The notes under the pieces were generated by a model. That model did no database searches, was not told the origin of the DNA, and saw only the letters and a list, made by a program, of their open reading frames with translations. The position numbers and the translations under genes were made by a program. 18,136 nt of DNA, from contig JAAZME010000014.1 in NCBI GenBank assembly GCA_012798975.1, forward strand, positions 1 to 18,136, written 5' to 3'. The stretch is from Gallicola sp. (GTDB lineage Bacteria > Bacillota > Clostridia > Tissierellales > Peptoniphilaceae). Shown here one piece after another: positions 6,537 through 14,675 of the stretch. Every line of letters begins with the position of its first letter. Position 1 is the first letter of the stretch.

Positions 6537-7838
6537 CTATACTTGGTTTTCCTTAAAGTTCAGCAGTTCGTAACGGCTGTCGATTATTTTTCTTTCTCTT
6601 TCATGCTGAAAGTTGTCAATCGTTCTATCATAAACATAATTAGAATAGTCTCGAATAATCTCCTTGTTTTCTTTTGTTGCTTGATGATAAGAGGACAGCA
6701 GTGCATCCATCACCGCCGATACGACAAATAGATCTTCTTTTCCATAAAATACGATCTGATTTAGGGAATCCTCCAAGTCTTTCTTTAGATTAAAGCTTTC
6801 ATAGATTACCGCAAGCCTTGAATCTTCAGTCTTAGAACAATTGTAGCATCCTTCTACTGTACTGATTTTTCCAAGAAGTACTCCTGCAAAATCCAGACAC
6901 TTCATAGCAGTATTCGGATCGTTAATTCCTGGCGATATCGCTCGAAGTGCGATGTCGATAATTTTTTGTATCGAATATTTATAATCTTTTGTTGTAATTC
7001 TTTTTTCTTTTACAGTAAAACTTTTAAGGAGTTCTTCCTTTAAACCCGGAAGATTATCCTCTGCCAAATGGCTCCAGTCATTGTAATAAAGAGAGGCAAC
7101 TTTTTGATTTCTCGATACAAAATCTCCTATAGACGGATGGATAACCAGCATCCCTTCCTGATCCTTATGCTTTTCAAGCAGTTCCTCTAGTTCGATCAGT
7201 TCTAAGAAACCATCGCAGTCTATATAAAAATCCTCCTTGTAATGATAACTTTCCAAGCTGTAATCGGATATCCTTTCCATATCGCTGATTTCCTCAATGG
7301 AACGTTCGATCACTTCCGCACTTTCTCGAAATGTATTCACAATTAAATTTCCAGACTGTATCAGCGAAGAAACAGAAAAGATGAAAATAACAAAATTTAT
7401 TACACTGTATATTGTGTAAATTATAGCTACAGTAGCAGATAATACCATAACACCCAAATCTGAAGTTTTCATGAAAAATAGAGTCATAATAGAATAAATA
7501 AATCCGCCGACAAATAACCCCAATACTTTCATCGTGATCTTTTTAGCTAAGAAATTTTCCACGACTCTTGGAGAATAATTAGAAGAATAGGTCGACAGTA
7601 CGGAAAGTATCGTAGAAAAAGTAAAAGTTGTAATCGTTAGAAAGGAACCACTGAGGGCCGTTAATATTGATCTGGCTACATCAATTTTTGTCAGCAGCAG
7701 TTCTGGAATGAAACCTTTCCCAATCCCGAAATAGTCCACCCCTATAACTATAATGGTCAAAAGCAATGCGACTGCGATATACCTTAGAAGATAAATAGCA
7801 CTTTTATGGCTGTCCATAAAAAGACGAATTTTTCCCAT
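6537..7838 (-). CDS. DUF2254 family membrane protein
   Basis: A 433-residue protein of the uncharacterised DUF2254 family. Four membrane segments lie in the first 165 residues (about 17-37, 58-80, 103-122 and 130-158). Between the second and third is the family hallmark 'TFSTILSVLSTYSSNYSPR' (residues 73-91, with the conserved S-P-R at 89-91). The C-terminal soluble part carries the second hallmark 'ISPGINDPNTA' (301-311). The ATG has AAGGAGG six bases upstream. It is the first gene of a leftward unit with the UMF1 transporter. A strong leftward terminator hairpin stands about 60 nt upstream of the start, which would make its expression depend on a promoter between hairpin and gene (none convincing) or on readthrough. 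Confidence 0.88.
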   Translation of the reverse strand: MGKIRLFMDSHKSAIYLLRYIAVALLLTIIVIGVDYFGIGKGFIPELLLTKIDVARSILTALSGSFLTITTFTFSTILSVLSTYSSNYSPRVVENFLAKKITMKVLGLFVGGFIYSIMTLFFMKTSDLGVMVLSATVAIIYTIYSVINFVIFIFSVSSLIQSGNLIVNTFRESAEVIERSIEEISDMERISDYSLESYHYKEDFYIDCDGFLELIELEELLEKHKDQEGMLVIHPSIGDFVSRNQKVASLYYNDWSHLAEDNLPGLKEELLKSFTVKEKRITTKDYKYSIQKIIDIALRAISPGINDPNTAMKCLDFAGVLLGKISTVEGCYNCSKTEDSRLAVIYESFNLKKDLEDSLNQIVFYGKEDLFVVSAVMDALLSSYHQATKENKEIIRDYSNYVYDRTIDNFQHERERKIIDSRYELLNFKENQV

Positions 7839-7896
7839 ATCATCCCTCCTTATATTTTTTATTTTATCATATCTGGGAAGAAAGGTTTTTTCTCAC

Positions 7897-7929
7897 AAAA
7901 AAATCTGCCTGAATTCTCAGGCAGATTTT
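7897..7929 (-). terminator. Strong hairpin terminator or attenuator upstream of the DUF2254 gene
   Basis: AAAATCTGCCTGA and TCAGGCAGATTTT form a 13-bp perfect stem with a 4-nt loop. On the - strand it runs into seven U; on the + strand only four. It lies between two divergent genes, so it has no ordinary gene to terminate. It closely resembles the ZIP-gene terminator at 16639-16664. Confidence 0.75.
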
Positions 7930-8109
7930 CTGTTTCTTATCAGTTCATGAAAAAAATATTATTCTAAAACATAATTGGGAGGAGAAACTGATAAAAAACA
8001 AGGGTATAGATTCATCTCTGTACTTCTTGAGTATATATACTAATTATGTAATTATTATGAAATAATCTCACCTATACCTATCTTTAACCTGTGTTTCATA
8101 TAAAACACC
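7930..8109. other. Gene-free stretch with nested inverted repeats
   Basis: The gap 7839-8174 between divergent genes holds the hairpin at 7897-7929, the dCMP deaminase promoter (8110-8139), and this AT-rich middle. A 7-bp inverted repeat, GGTATAG (8003-8009) with CTATACC (8072-8078), encloses 62 nt that contain a 12-bp palindrome AGTATATATACT (8030-8041) near their centre. It could be a folded RNA leading to the leftward terminator, but no clear promoter is visible on the - strand and AT-rich inverted repeats occur by chance. Confidence 0.35.
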
Positions 8110-8139
8110 TTTCCATTTCACCTCGGCTTTCGATATAAT
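8110..8139 (+). promoter_or_regulatory. Promoter of the dCMP deaminase gene
   Basis: A perfect TATAAT (8134-8139) with a weak -35 TTTCCA (8110-8115) at 18 nt. It lies about 35 nt before the ATG. Confidence 0.55.
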
Positions 8140-8174
8140 TACAATTAACGAAAACAACAATATAAGGAGGTTTT

Positions 8175-8609
8175 ATGAGAAAATCTTGGGATCAGTATTT
8201 TATGGAATTGGCAAAAACGGTCGCCACAAGAGGAACCTGCGATCGAGCCTATGTAGGCTGTGTCATTGTAAATAAAGATAATCGAATTGTGTCAACGGGA
8301 TATAACGGGTCCGTTGCGGGAAACCCCCACTGTGATGATGTAGGACATCATATGAGAGACGGTCATTGTATCGCCACGATTCATGCAGAGATGAATGCTC
8401 TCCTTTATTGTGCAAAGGAAGGGATACCTGTGAAAGACTGCCATTGTTATGTGACCCATTTTCCCTGTTTAAACTGCACAAAGGCTTTAATCCAAGCAGG
8501 CATCTCTAGAATCTATTATGGTTCTGCTTATCGGATCGATGATTATGCTGTGGAACTATTAAATCGAAACGGCATCGACTTTATCGAAATCCCGCCTGAA
8601 ATGGATTAA
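8175..8609 (+). CDS. dCMP deaminase (ComEB family)
   Basis: A 144-residue cytoplasmic zinc enzyme that deaminates dCMP to dUMP, feeding thymidylate synthesis. The zinc and catalytic motifs are complete: H70-A-E72, where Glu is the proton shuttle, and P97-C98-x-x-C101. The N-terminal 'SWDQYFMELAKTVATRGTCDRAYVGCVIV' and the 'STGYNGSVAGNPHCDD' loop (residues 40-55) are the nucleotide-binding segments typical of the short ComEB/Dcd-type deaminases, and the length fits. The ATG has AAGGAGG four bases upstream (8164-8170). No com genes are adjacent, so a competence role is not suggested. The next gene, ilvH, starts 101 nt later with its own promoter. Confidence 0.95.
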   Translation: MRKSWDQYFMELAKTVATRGTCDRAYVGCVIVNKDNRIVSTGYNGSVAGNPHCDDVGHHMRDGHCIATIHAEMNALLYCAKEGIPVKDCHCYVTHFPCLNCTKALIQAGISRIYYGSAYRIDDYAVELLNRNGIDFIEIPPEMD

Positions 8610-8622
8610 ATACAGGCTTTTG

Positions 8623-8651
8623 TTGACATATAGAAAATATTATTATACTAT
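8623..8651 (+). promoter_or_regulatory. Promoter of the ilvHB operon
   Basis: TTGACA (8623-8628), a 17-nt spacer and TACTAT (8646-8651); an overlapping TATACT at 8644-8649 gives a 15-nt spacer. The leader to ilvH is only about 50 nt, too short for a T-box or peptide attenuator. Confidence 0.65.
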
Positions 8652-8710
8652 TTTAGGAAGTCACACGCTTTTTTACTATAGCGAAGCAAAGAAATTAGAA
8701 GGAGACTATT

Positions 8711-9202
8711 ATGCAGCATACAATATCTGTTATCGTAGCAGACCGTGCCGGTGTTTTAACCAGAGTTTCCGGTTTATTCTCCCGCCGTGGTTATAATATC
8801 GAATCACTGGCTGTAGGAGAAACGGATTTACCGGGAATTTCTCGTATCACACTTGTGGTTAACGGTGACGAAAGAGTCATCGAACAAGTAGGCAAACAAT
8901 TATACAAATTAATCGACGTCATTAAAGTTCTCGACTTAACGGAAGAGGAATATGTAGAGAGGGAGCTTATTTTGATTAAGGTCCGTGTCGATAAAACTAC
9001 CCGCACGGAAATTATTCAAATTGCTAATATTTTCAGAGCACGCATTGTTGATATGGCTCCTGACAGTTTTATTATAGAATCTACAGGCTCCAGCAGCAAA
9101 ATCAAGGCCTTGGAACAGGCTCTTGTTCCTTATCGCATTACAGAGATTGTAAGGACAGGCCGTATCGCCCTAGGACGCGGAAAAGGAGGTTATTTATTAT
9201 GA
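8711..9202 (+). CDS. ilvH: Acetolactate synthase, small regulatory subunit
   Basis: A 163-residue regulatory subunit of acetohydroxyacid synthase, which stimulates the large subunit and confers valine feedback inhibition. The N-terminal ACT domain (about 3-77) has '[13 protein letters not shown]' (residues 21-33); the C-terminal half (84-160) carries '[10 protein letters not shown]' and '[11 protein letters not shown]'. The length equals E. coli IlvH. Gly14 and Asn29, positions where E. coli IlvH mutations give valine resistance, are both present, so feedback control is probably intact (inference from family knowledge). The ATG has GAAGGAG six bases upstream. Its TGA overlaps the ATG of ilvB by four bases (ATGA), which suggests coupled translation. 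The order small-then-large is the reverse of the common ilvB-ilvH/N order. Confidence 0.95.
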   Translation: MQHTISVIVADRAGVLTRVSGLFSRRGYNIESLAVGETDLPGISRITLVVNGDERVIEQVGKQLYKLIDVIKVLDLTEEEYVERELILIKVRVDKTTRTEIIQIANIFRARIVDMAPDSFIIESTGSSSKIKALEQALVPYRITEIVRTGRIALGRGKGGYLL

Positions 9203-10884
9203 TCGTAAACGGTGCTCAAGCAGTCATGAAAATCCTCCAAGACGAGGGGGTTGAAAGAATCTTCGGTTATCCGGGAGGTGCTGTTCTTCCTTTATATGAC
9301 GAACTTTTAAAAACGGATATCGAACATATATTAATGAGAGACGAACAATCCTGCGCCCATGCGGCAAGCGGAGTGTCCAGAAGTACGGATAAAGTGGGCG
9401 TATGCCTTTCCACCTCCGGACCAGGTGCGACAAATCTTGTAACAGGAATCGCCACCGCCTTTATGGATTCTGTTCCGATGATCGCCATCACCGGCCAGGT
9501 AGCCTCTTCCATGGTGGGGACGGACGCTTTCCAAGAAGTGGATATTACAGGAATTACTCTTCCTATTGTAAAGCACAGCTACTTGGTAAAGAATGTAGAA
9601 GACATTCCTCAAATCGTGAAGGATGCTTTCCATATCGCAAACACCGGAAGAAAAGGTCCCGTGCTTATCGATATCCCGAAAGATATCCAAATGCAGACCT
9701 TCGAATATAAAGAACCGGAACCAACGAAATTACCGGGCTATCGTCCAAATTACAAACCAAATAAAAAACAAGTCACACGTGTACTTAAAAAATTAAAAGA
9801 AGCAAAAAAACCTATGATCCTTTTAGGCGGCGGTGTAAATCATGCCAGAGCCTATGAGAAAATCGCGCAAATAGCTGAAACCTTAAAAATCCCAGTGATC
9901 ACAACCCTTATGGGCATCAGTGCTATCAGCAGAGAATGTCCTTACTACTGCGGTATGATCGGTCTTCACGGATCTGTAGCAGCAAACTACGCTACCAGCA
10001 ACTGCGACTTCTTGTTGAATCTAGGGGCAAGATTTGACGATCGTACCACCATTGTGTCGGGAACTTTTGCAACAGAAGCCGTGATCGCCCATGTGGATAT
10101 CGACCCTGCAGAAATCGGAAAAAATATCGACACGAGAATCCCCATCGTAGCGGATATCAACGCCTTCCTCGAGGAATTCATTCCAAAACTTGAACCTCAG
10201 GACTGGAGCAACTGGATGGCGGAAGTCCGAACTATGGTGGATAAATATCCGACCCTGAACAAAGGAAGCAGCACAGTAAGCCCTAAAAAGGTGTTGGAAA
10301 AACTAGCTGAAAAAACAGGGCCGAATACTTACGTTACTACAGAAGTCGGTCAGCATCAGATGTTTGCAGCACAGTACTTCCGCTTCAAAAAGGCGGGAAC
10401 CTTTGTAACTTCTGGCGGATTAGGAACGATGGGCTATGGTCTTCCGGCAGCGATCGGGATTGCGATCGAAAACAGAGATCATACGGTTATCAATGTCTGC
10501 GGAGATGGATCTCTTCAGATGAACTTCGCAGAAATCGCCACAGCTGTTGAACACGATCTTCCGATCAAATTATTATTATTCAACAACAGCTCTCTAAACC
10601 TTGTAAGACAGCTGCAGTATTTCTCCTCTGAGAAGAGATACTCCGGTATCGACTTTACGAAAAATCCTGATTTCTGCAAAATCGTAGAAGCTTATGAAGA
10701 TACGGAAACTTTCCGTATCCACAACGACAGCCAGATCGATTCTGTACTAGACCGTGCCTTAAACAACGGCAAGTTCACCTTAATCGAAGTCGATGCAGAT
10801 CCGGACGACCTTGTCTATCCTGTAGCTTCTCCAGTAGAAGGAATCCGTTCTTTAAGCTATCTTAACGAAACGATCCGCTACTAA
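9199..10884 (+). CDS. ilvB: Acetolactate synthase, large catalytic subunit
   Basis: A 561-residue thiamine-diphosphate enzyme that condenses two pyruvates to 2-acetolactate, or pyruvate with 2-ketobutyrate, the first common step of branched-chain amino-acid synthesis. Domains: TPP-N (about 1-165) with catalytic E49; a central FAD-type domain (about 188-330) with 'GARFDDR' (276-282) and '[10 protein letters not shown]', marking the FAD-containing biosynthetic class rather than the catabolic AlsS; and TPP-C (about 365-535) with G435-D-G and N462-N463. Odd residues: 'RDEQ' replaces the usual RHEQ around E49; Ala102 stands in 'GQVASSM' where Pro is common; Leu472 stands in 'VRQLQ' where Trp is nearly universal (Trp464 in E. 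coli AHAS II, Trp574 in Arabidopsis). AAGGAGG lies nine bases before the ATG. No ilvC, ilvD or leu genes follow. Confidence 0.95.
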   Translation: MIVNGAQAVMKILQDEGVERIFGYPGGAVLPLYDELLKTDIEHILMRDEQSCAHAASGVSRSTDKVGVCLSTSGPGATNLVTGIATAFMDSVPMIAITGQVASSMVGTDAFQEVDITGITLPIVKHSYLVKNVEDIPQIVKDAFHIANTGRKGPVLIDIPKDIQMQTFEYKEPEPTKLPGYRPNYKPNKKQVTRVLKKLKEAKKPMILLGGGVNHARAYEKIAQIAETLKIPVITTLMGISAISRECPYYCGMIGLHGSVAANYATSNCDFLLNLGARFDDRTTIVSGTFATEAVIAHVDIDPAEIGKNIDTRIPIVADINAFLEEFIPKLEPQDWSNWMAEVRTMVDKYPTLNKGSSTVSPKKVLEKLAEKTGPNTYVTTEVGQHQMFAAQYFRFKKAGTFVTSGGLGTMGYGLPAAIGIAIENRDHTVINVCGDGSLQMNFAEIATAVEHDLPIKLLLFNNSSLNLVRQLQYFSSEKRYSGIDFTKNPDFCKIVEAYEDTETFRIHNDSQIDSVLDRALNNGKFTLIEVDADPDDLVYPVASPVEGIRSLSYLNETIRY

Positions 10885-10904
10885 AATTCTTTTATATATT
10901 AAGG

Positions 10905-10936
10905 CATGGGGCGAACCACTTTCGCTCCATGTTTTT
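10905..10936 (+). terminator. Terminator of ilvHB
   Basis: CATGGGGCGAA pairs with TTCGCTCCATG (11 bp, one G.U on the + strand RNA), followed by TTTTT. It separates ilvHB from pyc. Confidence 0.85.
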
Positions 10937-10990
10937 AAATGACAAAGTTCCATATATCAACGTTTTCCTATATAAAAATTTTGATGTTTA

Positions 10991-10999
10991 TGATATACT
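10991..10999 (+). promoter_or_regulatory. Extended -10 promoter of pyc
   Basis: TGATATACT (TGn plus TATACT at 10994-10999) has no good -35 box at 17 nt, as is usual for extended -10 promoters. It lies after the ilvB terminator and about 55 nt before the pyc start. Confidence 0.5.
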
Positions 11000-11054
11000 A
11001 AAGTGTATTATTATGGATTCCTATAAATTAAAATAAATAGAAGGGTGTTTTTTT

Positions 11055-14000
11055 ATGAATAAAATTAAAAAGATCCTCGTAGCCAACCGAGGCGAGATTG
11101 CCATTCGAATATTCCGAGCCTGCCAAGAGCTGGGAATTCAATGCGTTGCAATCTATTCAGAAGAGGATAAGACTGCGCTTTTTAGAACAAAAGCCGACGA
11201 GTCTTATCAAATTGGAAAAGGATTATCTCCATTAGCCGCTTATTTGAATATGGAAGAAATTATCCAGCTTGCTAAAAATAAAAATGTAGATGCCATCCAT
11301 CCAGGATACGGCTTCCTTTCAGAAAACTCAGAGTTCGCACGTCTTTGTAAAAAGAACGGCATTATCTTTATCGGACCGAACCCAGAAGTTATGGACAGCC
11401 TTGGAGACAAAATAAAATCCAAGATCGTTGCAAAAAGTGCCGATGTGCCAACGATCCCCGGAATTGAAAAACCAATCAAAACAGAAAAAGAAGCCTACGA
11501 GTTTGCAAGAGAATGCGGCTATCCTGTCATGATCAAAGCAGCTGCCGGCGGCGGCGGACGCGGTATGAGAATTGTTCACAAAGAAGAAAATCTTCTTAGC
11601 GAATTTATCAACGCTCAGTCTGAAGCCAGAAAAGCATTCGGCAACGACTCTATGTTTATTGAAAAGTACTTAAAGCATCCAAAGCATATCGAAGTTCAGA
11701 TTCTTGGAGACGAGTATGGAAATGTCGTTCATCTTCATGAAAGAGACTGTTCGATTCAAAGACGCCATCAGAAAGTGATCGAGTATACTCCAGCTTTCTA
11801 TATCAGCGAAGAGCTTCGAGAAAAAATCTGCAACGATGCAATTAAAATCGCCAAGAAAGTAAACTATTCCTGTGCAGGAACAGTAGAGTTCTTGGTCGAT
11901 GCAGATGATAACCACTATTTCATCGAAGTAAACCCTCGTATTCAGGTAGAACATACTATAACAGAGATGGTAACAGGTATCGACCTTGTTCAGTCTCAAA
12001 TCCTTGTAGCAGACGGACTTCCTCTTGCAAGCGATGAGATCGGAATTCATGGACAAGAAGATATCCAGCCCCGCGGCTACGCTATCCAGTGCCGTGTTAC
12101 AACAGAAGATCCTGTAAACGACTTTGCTCCGGACAACGGAAGAATCGATGTCTATCGTTCAGGATCCGGATTTGGTATTCGATTAGACGGAGGAAACGGT
12201 TATGTAGGTTCTGTGATCACTCCGTTCTACGACAGTCTTCTTGTAAAGATCATTTCTTTCTCCCGTACATTCGAAGATACCATCAACAAAGCTGCCCGCT
12301 CTTTAAGAGAATCTAAAATCAGCGGTGTTAAAACAAATATTGGCTTCTTGCTGAATGTATTGAACACAGAAGAATTTAGAAAAGGACAATGCGATACAGG
12401 ATTTATTTCCAACAATCCTTCCCTGTTCCAAGTAAAACCGCGAAACGACCGTGAGCTTAAAGTCTTAAACTATATAGGAAATATTGTCGTAAACGACAAA
12501 ACAAGAATTGCAAGAGACTTCAATCCGCCTACCGTTCCGGATATCCAATCCAATGTAAAATACGCAGGTACAAAGCAGATCTTAGACACAAGAGGCCCGG
12601 AAGGATTAACAGACTGGGTTCATGAGCAAAAACAGCTTTTATTAACAGATACTACTATGCGTGATGCTCATCAGTCTTTAATGGCAACTCGTATGAGAAC
12701 TTCCGATATGCTGAAAATCGCACCTGCTATCAGCCAGAATATGAACAAACTGTTCTCCCTTGAAATGTGGGGCGGCGCAACCTTTGACGTAGCTTACCGT
12801 TTCTTAAAAGAAGATCCATGGGAAAGACTGATTGAACTTCGTAAACGAATTCCAAACATCTTATTCCAAATGCTTCTACGAGGAAACAACACTGTAGGAT
12901 ACAAAAACTATCCCGACAATGTGGTACGAGCCTTCGTTAAAGAAGCGGCTGAATCTGGAATCGACGTATTCCGTGTCTTCGACTCCTTAAACTGGATCGA
13001 AGGAATGCGCTATGCAATGGACCAAGTCCTTGAATCTGGAAAAGTATTGGAAGGAACGATCTGCTATACAGGAGACATTCTAGACGAAAAAAGAGACAAA
13101 TATTCTTTGGAATATTATGTTAAAATGGCGAAAGAAATCGAAAAAGCAGGAGCCCATATCCTTGGAATCAAAGATATGTCCGCTTTATTGAAACCTTATG
13201 CTGCAAAGAAACTTGTGAATGCTCTTAAAAACGAAATCTCTATCCCTATCCAGCTTCATACACATGATACGACTGGAAACGGAGTCGCAACGGTTCTTCA
13301 AGCTGCAGAAGCCGGTGTAGATATAGCAGATACTGCAATCAACTCTATGAGCGGATTGACAAGCCAGCCTGCATTAAACTCTGTCATCGCCGCTTTGGAA
13401 GGAACAGAGAGAGCTACAAGCATCAACGTAGACAAAGCAGAAGATATTTCAAAATATTGGGCAGATGTTCGTCCGATCTATCAAAATTTCGAATCCGATT
13501 TAAAATCCGGAACAACAGAAATTTATAAATACGAAATCCCTGGCGGCCAGTATTCAAACCTTAAACCGCAAGTAGAAAGTTTCGGTCTGGGTTCTCATTT
13601 CAAAGAAGTAAAAGAAATGTACAAAGGCGTAAACGACATGCTGGGAGATATTGTAAAAGTAACACCATCTTCTAAAATGGTAGGAGATATGGCCATCTTT
13701 ATGGTACAAAACGAACTCACTCCTGAAGATATTGTAGAAAAAGGACATGATTTAACTTATCCGGATTCTGTTGTATCCTATTTCAAAGGAATGATGGGAC
13801 AGCCGGAAGGCGGATTCCCGGAAGATCTTCAGAAAATTGTACTAAAAGGAGAAGAGCCGATTACAGTGCGTGCAGGTGAATTGTTAGAACCTCAAGATTT
13901 CGCAGCAGACCGGGCTTATCTGAAAGAAACATACGATTTTGAACCGACTCAGCAAGACTTAATCGCTTATGCTCTTTATCCTAAAGTATTTGAAGAATAT

Positions 14001-14489
14001 ATTCAGTATAAAAAAGAAAAAGGCGACTTCAGCCATATGGACTCTGCCATTTTCTTCCATGGTTTAAACGAAGGAGATACAAGAGAAGTTCAGCTGGAAG
14101 AAGGTAAAATCCTGATTATCAAACTTGTAGAAATCGGAAAAATCGATGAAACAGGCAACAGAAGCCTTACATTCGAAGTAAACGGCAGCCGCCGAGAAAT
14201 AAAAGTATGCGACGAAACAAGTACAGTTGTCGCAAAAGACGACTTTGTTCAAATAGCCGACCCGTCCAACAAATTGGAAATCGGCGCCAGCATTCCAGGA
14301 GCAGTAGTGAAGCTTCTTGTAGCTGAAGGGGACAAAGTAGAAGAAAACCAGCCTCTAATGATTGTAGAAGCGATGAAAATGGAAACAAATCTCGTATCCA
14401 AAGTTTCCGGCGTTATCGAAACGATCGTTGTAAAAGAAGGAGATATGGTAGAAAGCGGACAGCTTTTAATAAAATTAAAAGAAGACTAA
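11055..14489 (+). CDS. pyc: Pyruvate carboxylase (single-chain)
   Basis: A 1144-residue biotin enzyme that makes oxaloacetate from pyruvate, bicarbonate and ATP, replenishing the TCA-cycle and aspartate pool. Domains in order: biotin carboxylase (about 1-450) with the glycine-rich ATP loop 'KAAAGGGGRGMR' (161-172) and 'EVNPRIQVEH' (291-300); carboxyltransferase (about 525-800) with 'TDTTMRDAHQS' (531-541, metal ligand D532), the carbamylated Lys in 'GIKDMSA' (K706) and H735/H737 in 'LHTHDTTG'; the PYC/OADA tetramerisation region (about 820-1030); and the biotinyl domain with 'EAMKMET', biotin on K1108, 37 residues from the end. Length and order are those of full alpha-4 pyruvate carboxylases. 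The ATG has AAGGGTG seven bases upstream. It is monocistronic between two terminators. Its neighbour ilvHB also consumes pyruvate. Confidence 0.97.
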   Translation: MNKIKKILVANRGEIAIRIFRACQELGIQCVAIYSEEDKTALFRTKADESYQIGKGLSPLAAYLNMEEIIQLAKNKNVDAIHPGYGFLSENSEFARLCKKNGIIFIGPNPEVMDSLGDKIKSKIVAKSADVPTIPGIEKPIKTEKEAYEFARECGYPVMIKAAAGGGGRGMRIVHKEENLLSEFINAQSEARKAFGNDSMFIEKYLKHPKHIEVQILGDEYGNVVHLHERDCSIQRRHQKVIEYTPAFYISEELREKICNDAIKIAKKVNYSCAGTVEFLVDADDNHYFIEVNPRIQVEHTITEMVTGIDLVQSQILVADGLPLASDEIGIHGQEDIQPRGYAIQCRVTTEDPVNDFAPDNGRIDVYRSGSGFGIRLDGGNGYVGSVITPFYDSLLVKIISFSRTFEDTINKAARSLRESKISGVKTNIGFLLNVLNTEEFRKGQCDTGFISNNPSLFQVKPRNDRELKVLNYIGNIVVNDKTRIARDFNPPTVPDIQSNVKYAGTKQILDTRGPEGLTDWVHEQKQLLLTDTTMRDAHQSLMATRMRTSDMLKIAPAISQNMNKLFSLEMWGGATFDVAYRFLKEDPWERLIELRKRIPNILFQMLLRGNNTVGYKNYPDNVVRAFVKEAAESGIDVFRVFDSLNWIEGMRYAMDQVLESGKVLEGTICYTGDILDEKRDKYSLEYYVKMAKEIEKAGAHILGIKDMSALLKPYAAKKLVNALKNEISIPIQLHTHDTTGNGVATVLQAAEAGVDIADTAINSMSGLTSQPALNSVIAALEGTERATSINVDKAEDISKYWADVRPIYQNFESDLKSGTTEIYKYEIPGGQYSNLKPQVESFGLGSHFKEVKEMYKGVNDMLGDIVKVTPSSKMVGDMAIFMVQNELTPEDIVEKGHDLTYPDSVVSYFKGMMGQPEGGFPEDLQKIVLKGEEPITVRAGELLEPQDFAADRAYLKETYDFEPTQQDLIAYALYPKVFEEYIQYKKEKGDFSHMDSAIFFHGLNEGDTREVQLEEGKILIIKLVEIGKIDETGNRSLTFEVNGSRREIKVCDETSTVVAKDDFVQIADPSNKLEIGASIPGAVVKLLVAEGDKVEENQPLMIVEAMKMETNLVSKVSGVIETIVVKEGDMVESGQLLIKLKED

Positions 14490-14490
14490 T

Positions 14491-14530
14491 AAAAAAGGCT
14501 ATTCAGCAAATTGCTGAATAGCCTTTTTTT
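14491..14530. terminator. Terminator of pyc, probably bidirectional
   Basis: GGCTATTCAGC and GCTGAATAGCC form an 11-bp stem with loop AAATT, starting a few bases after the pyc stop, with six A before and seven T after. It can also stop leftward transcripts coming from the universal stress protein gene. Confidence 0.9.
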
Positions 14531-14590
14531 GTTTTTTTAATAGAATTTATTATAAAGATGTAGTATATCAGGCACCGGAATGATAATCTG

Positions 14591-14672
14591 TTCTTATGCT
14601 TAAGTAGAAAAATGAACGTATCTCTCATTTTTCCTCTGCAACTCTACTCTATCACTCTTTCACTTTTCTTTA
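14591..14672 (-). repeat. Dispersed intergenic repeat, copy 3 of 3
   Basis: It starts three bases past the stop of the universal stress protein gene (14676-14678). The 9-bp hairpin arms are 14607-14615 and 14625-14633, with the same sequences as in copy 2 but a different loop. On the - strand AGAGG and an ATG (14626-14628) open a 41-codon frame starting MRDTFIFL, which then runs into the pyc terminator. The conserved part ends after about ten codons. Confidence 0.75.
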
Positions 14673-14675
14673 CCT

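Noticed and set aside
8055..8099. A 14-codon - strand frame (MKHRLKIGIGEIIS) with an AAAGGTG site upstream of the orphan terminator
   Set aside because: It is too short to judge and has no visible promoter. It is worth keeping in mind as a leader peptide only if a transcript is found.
8652..8710. T-box or peptide attenuator in front of ilvHB
   Set aside because: The leader is about 50-60 nt and shows no T-box core, no run of Leu, Val or Ile codons and no terminator.
11013..11036. A 7-codon frame (MDSYKLK) in the pyc leader
   Set aside because: It has no ribosome site and no associated hairpin; it looks like chance.
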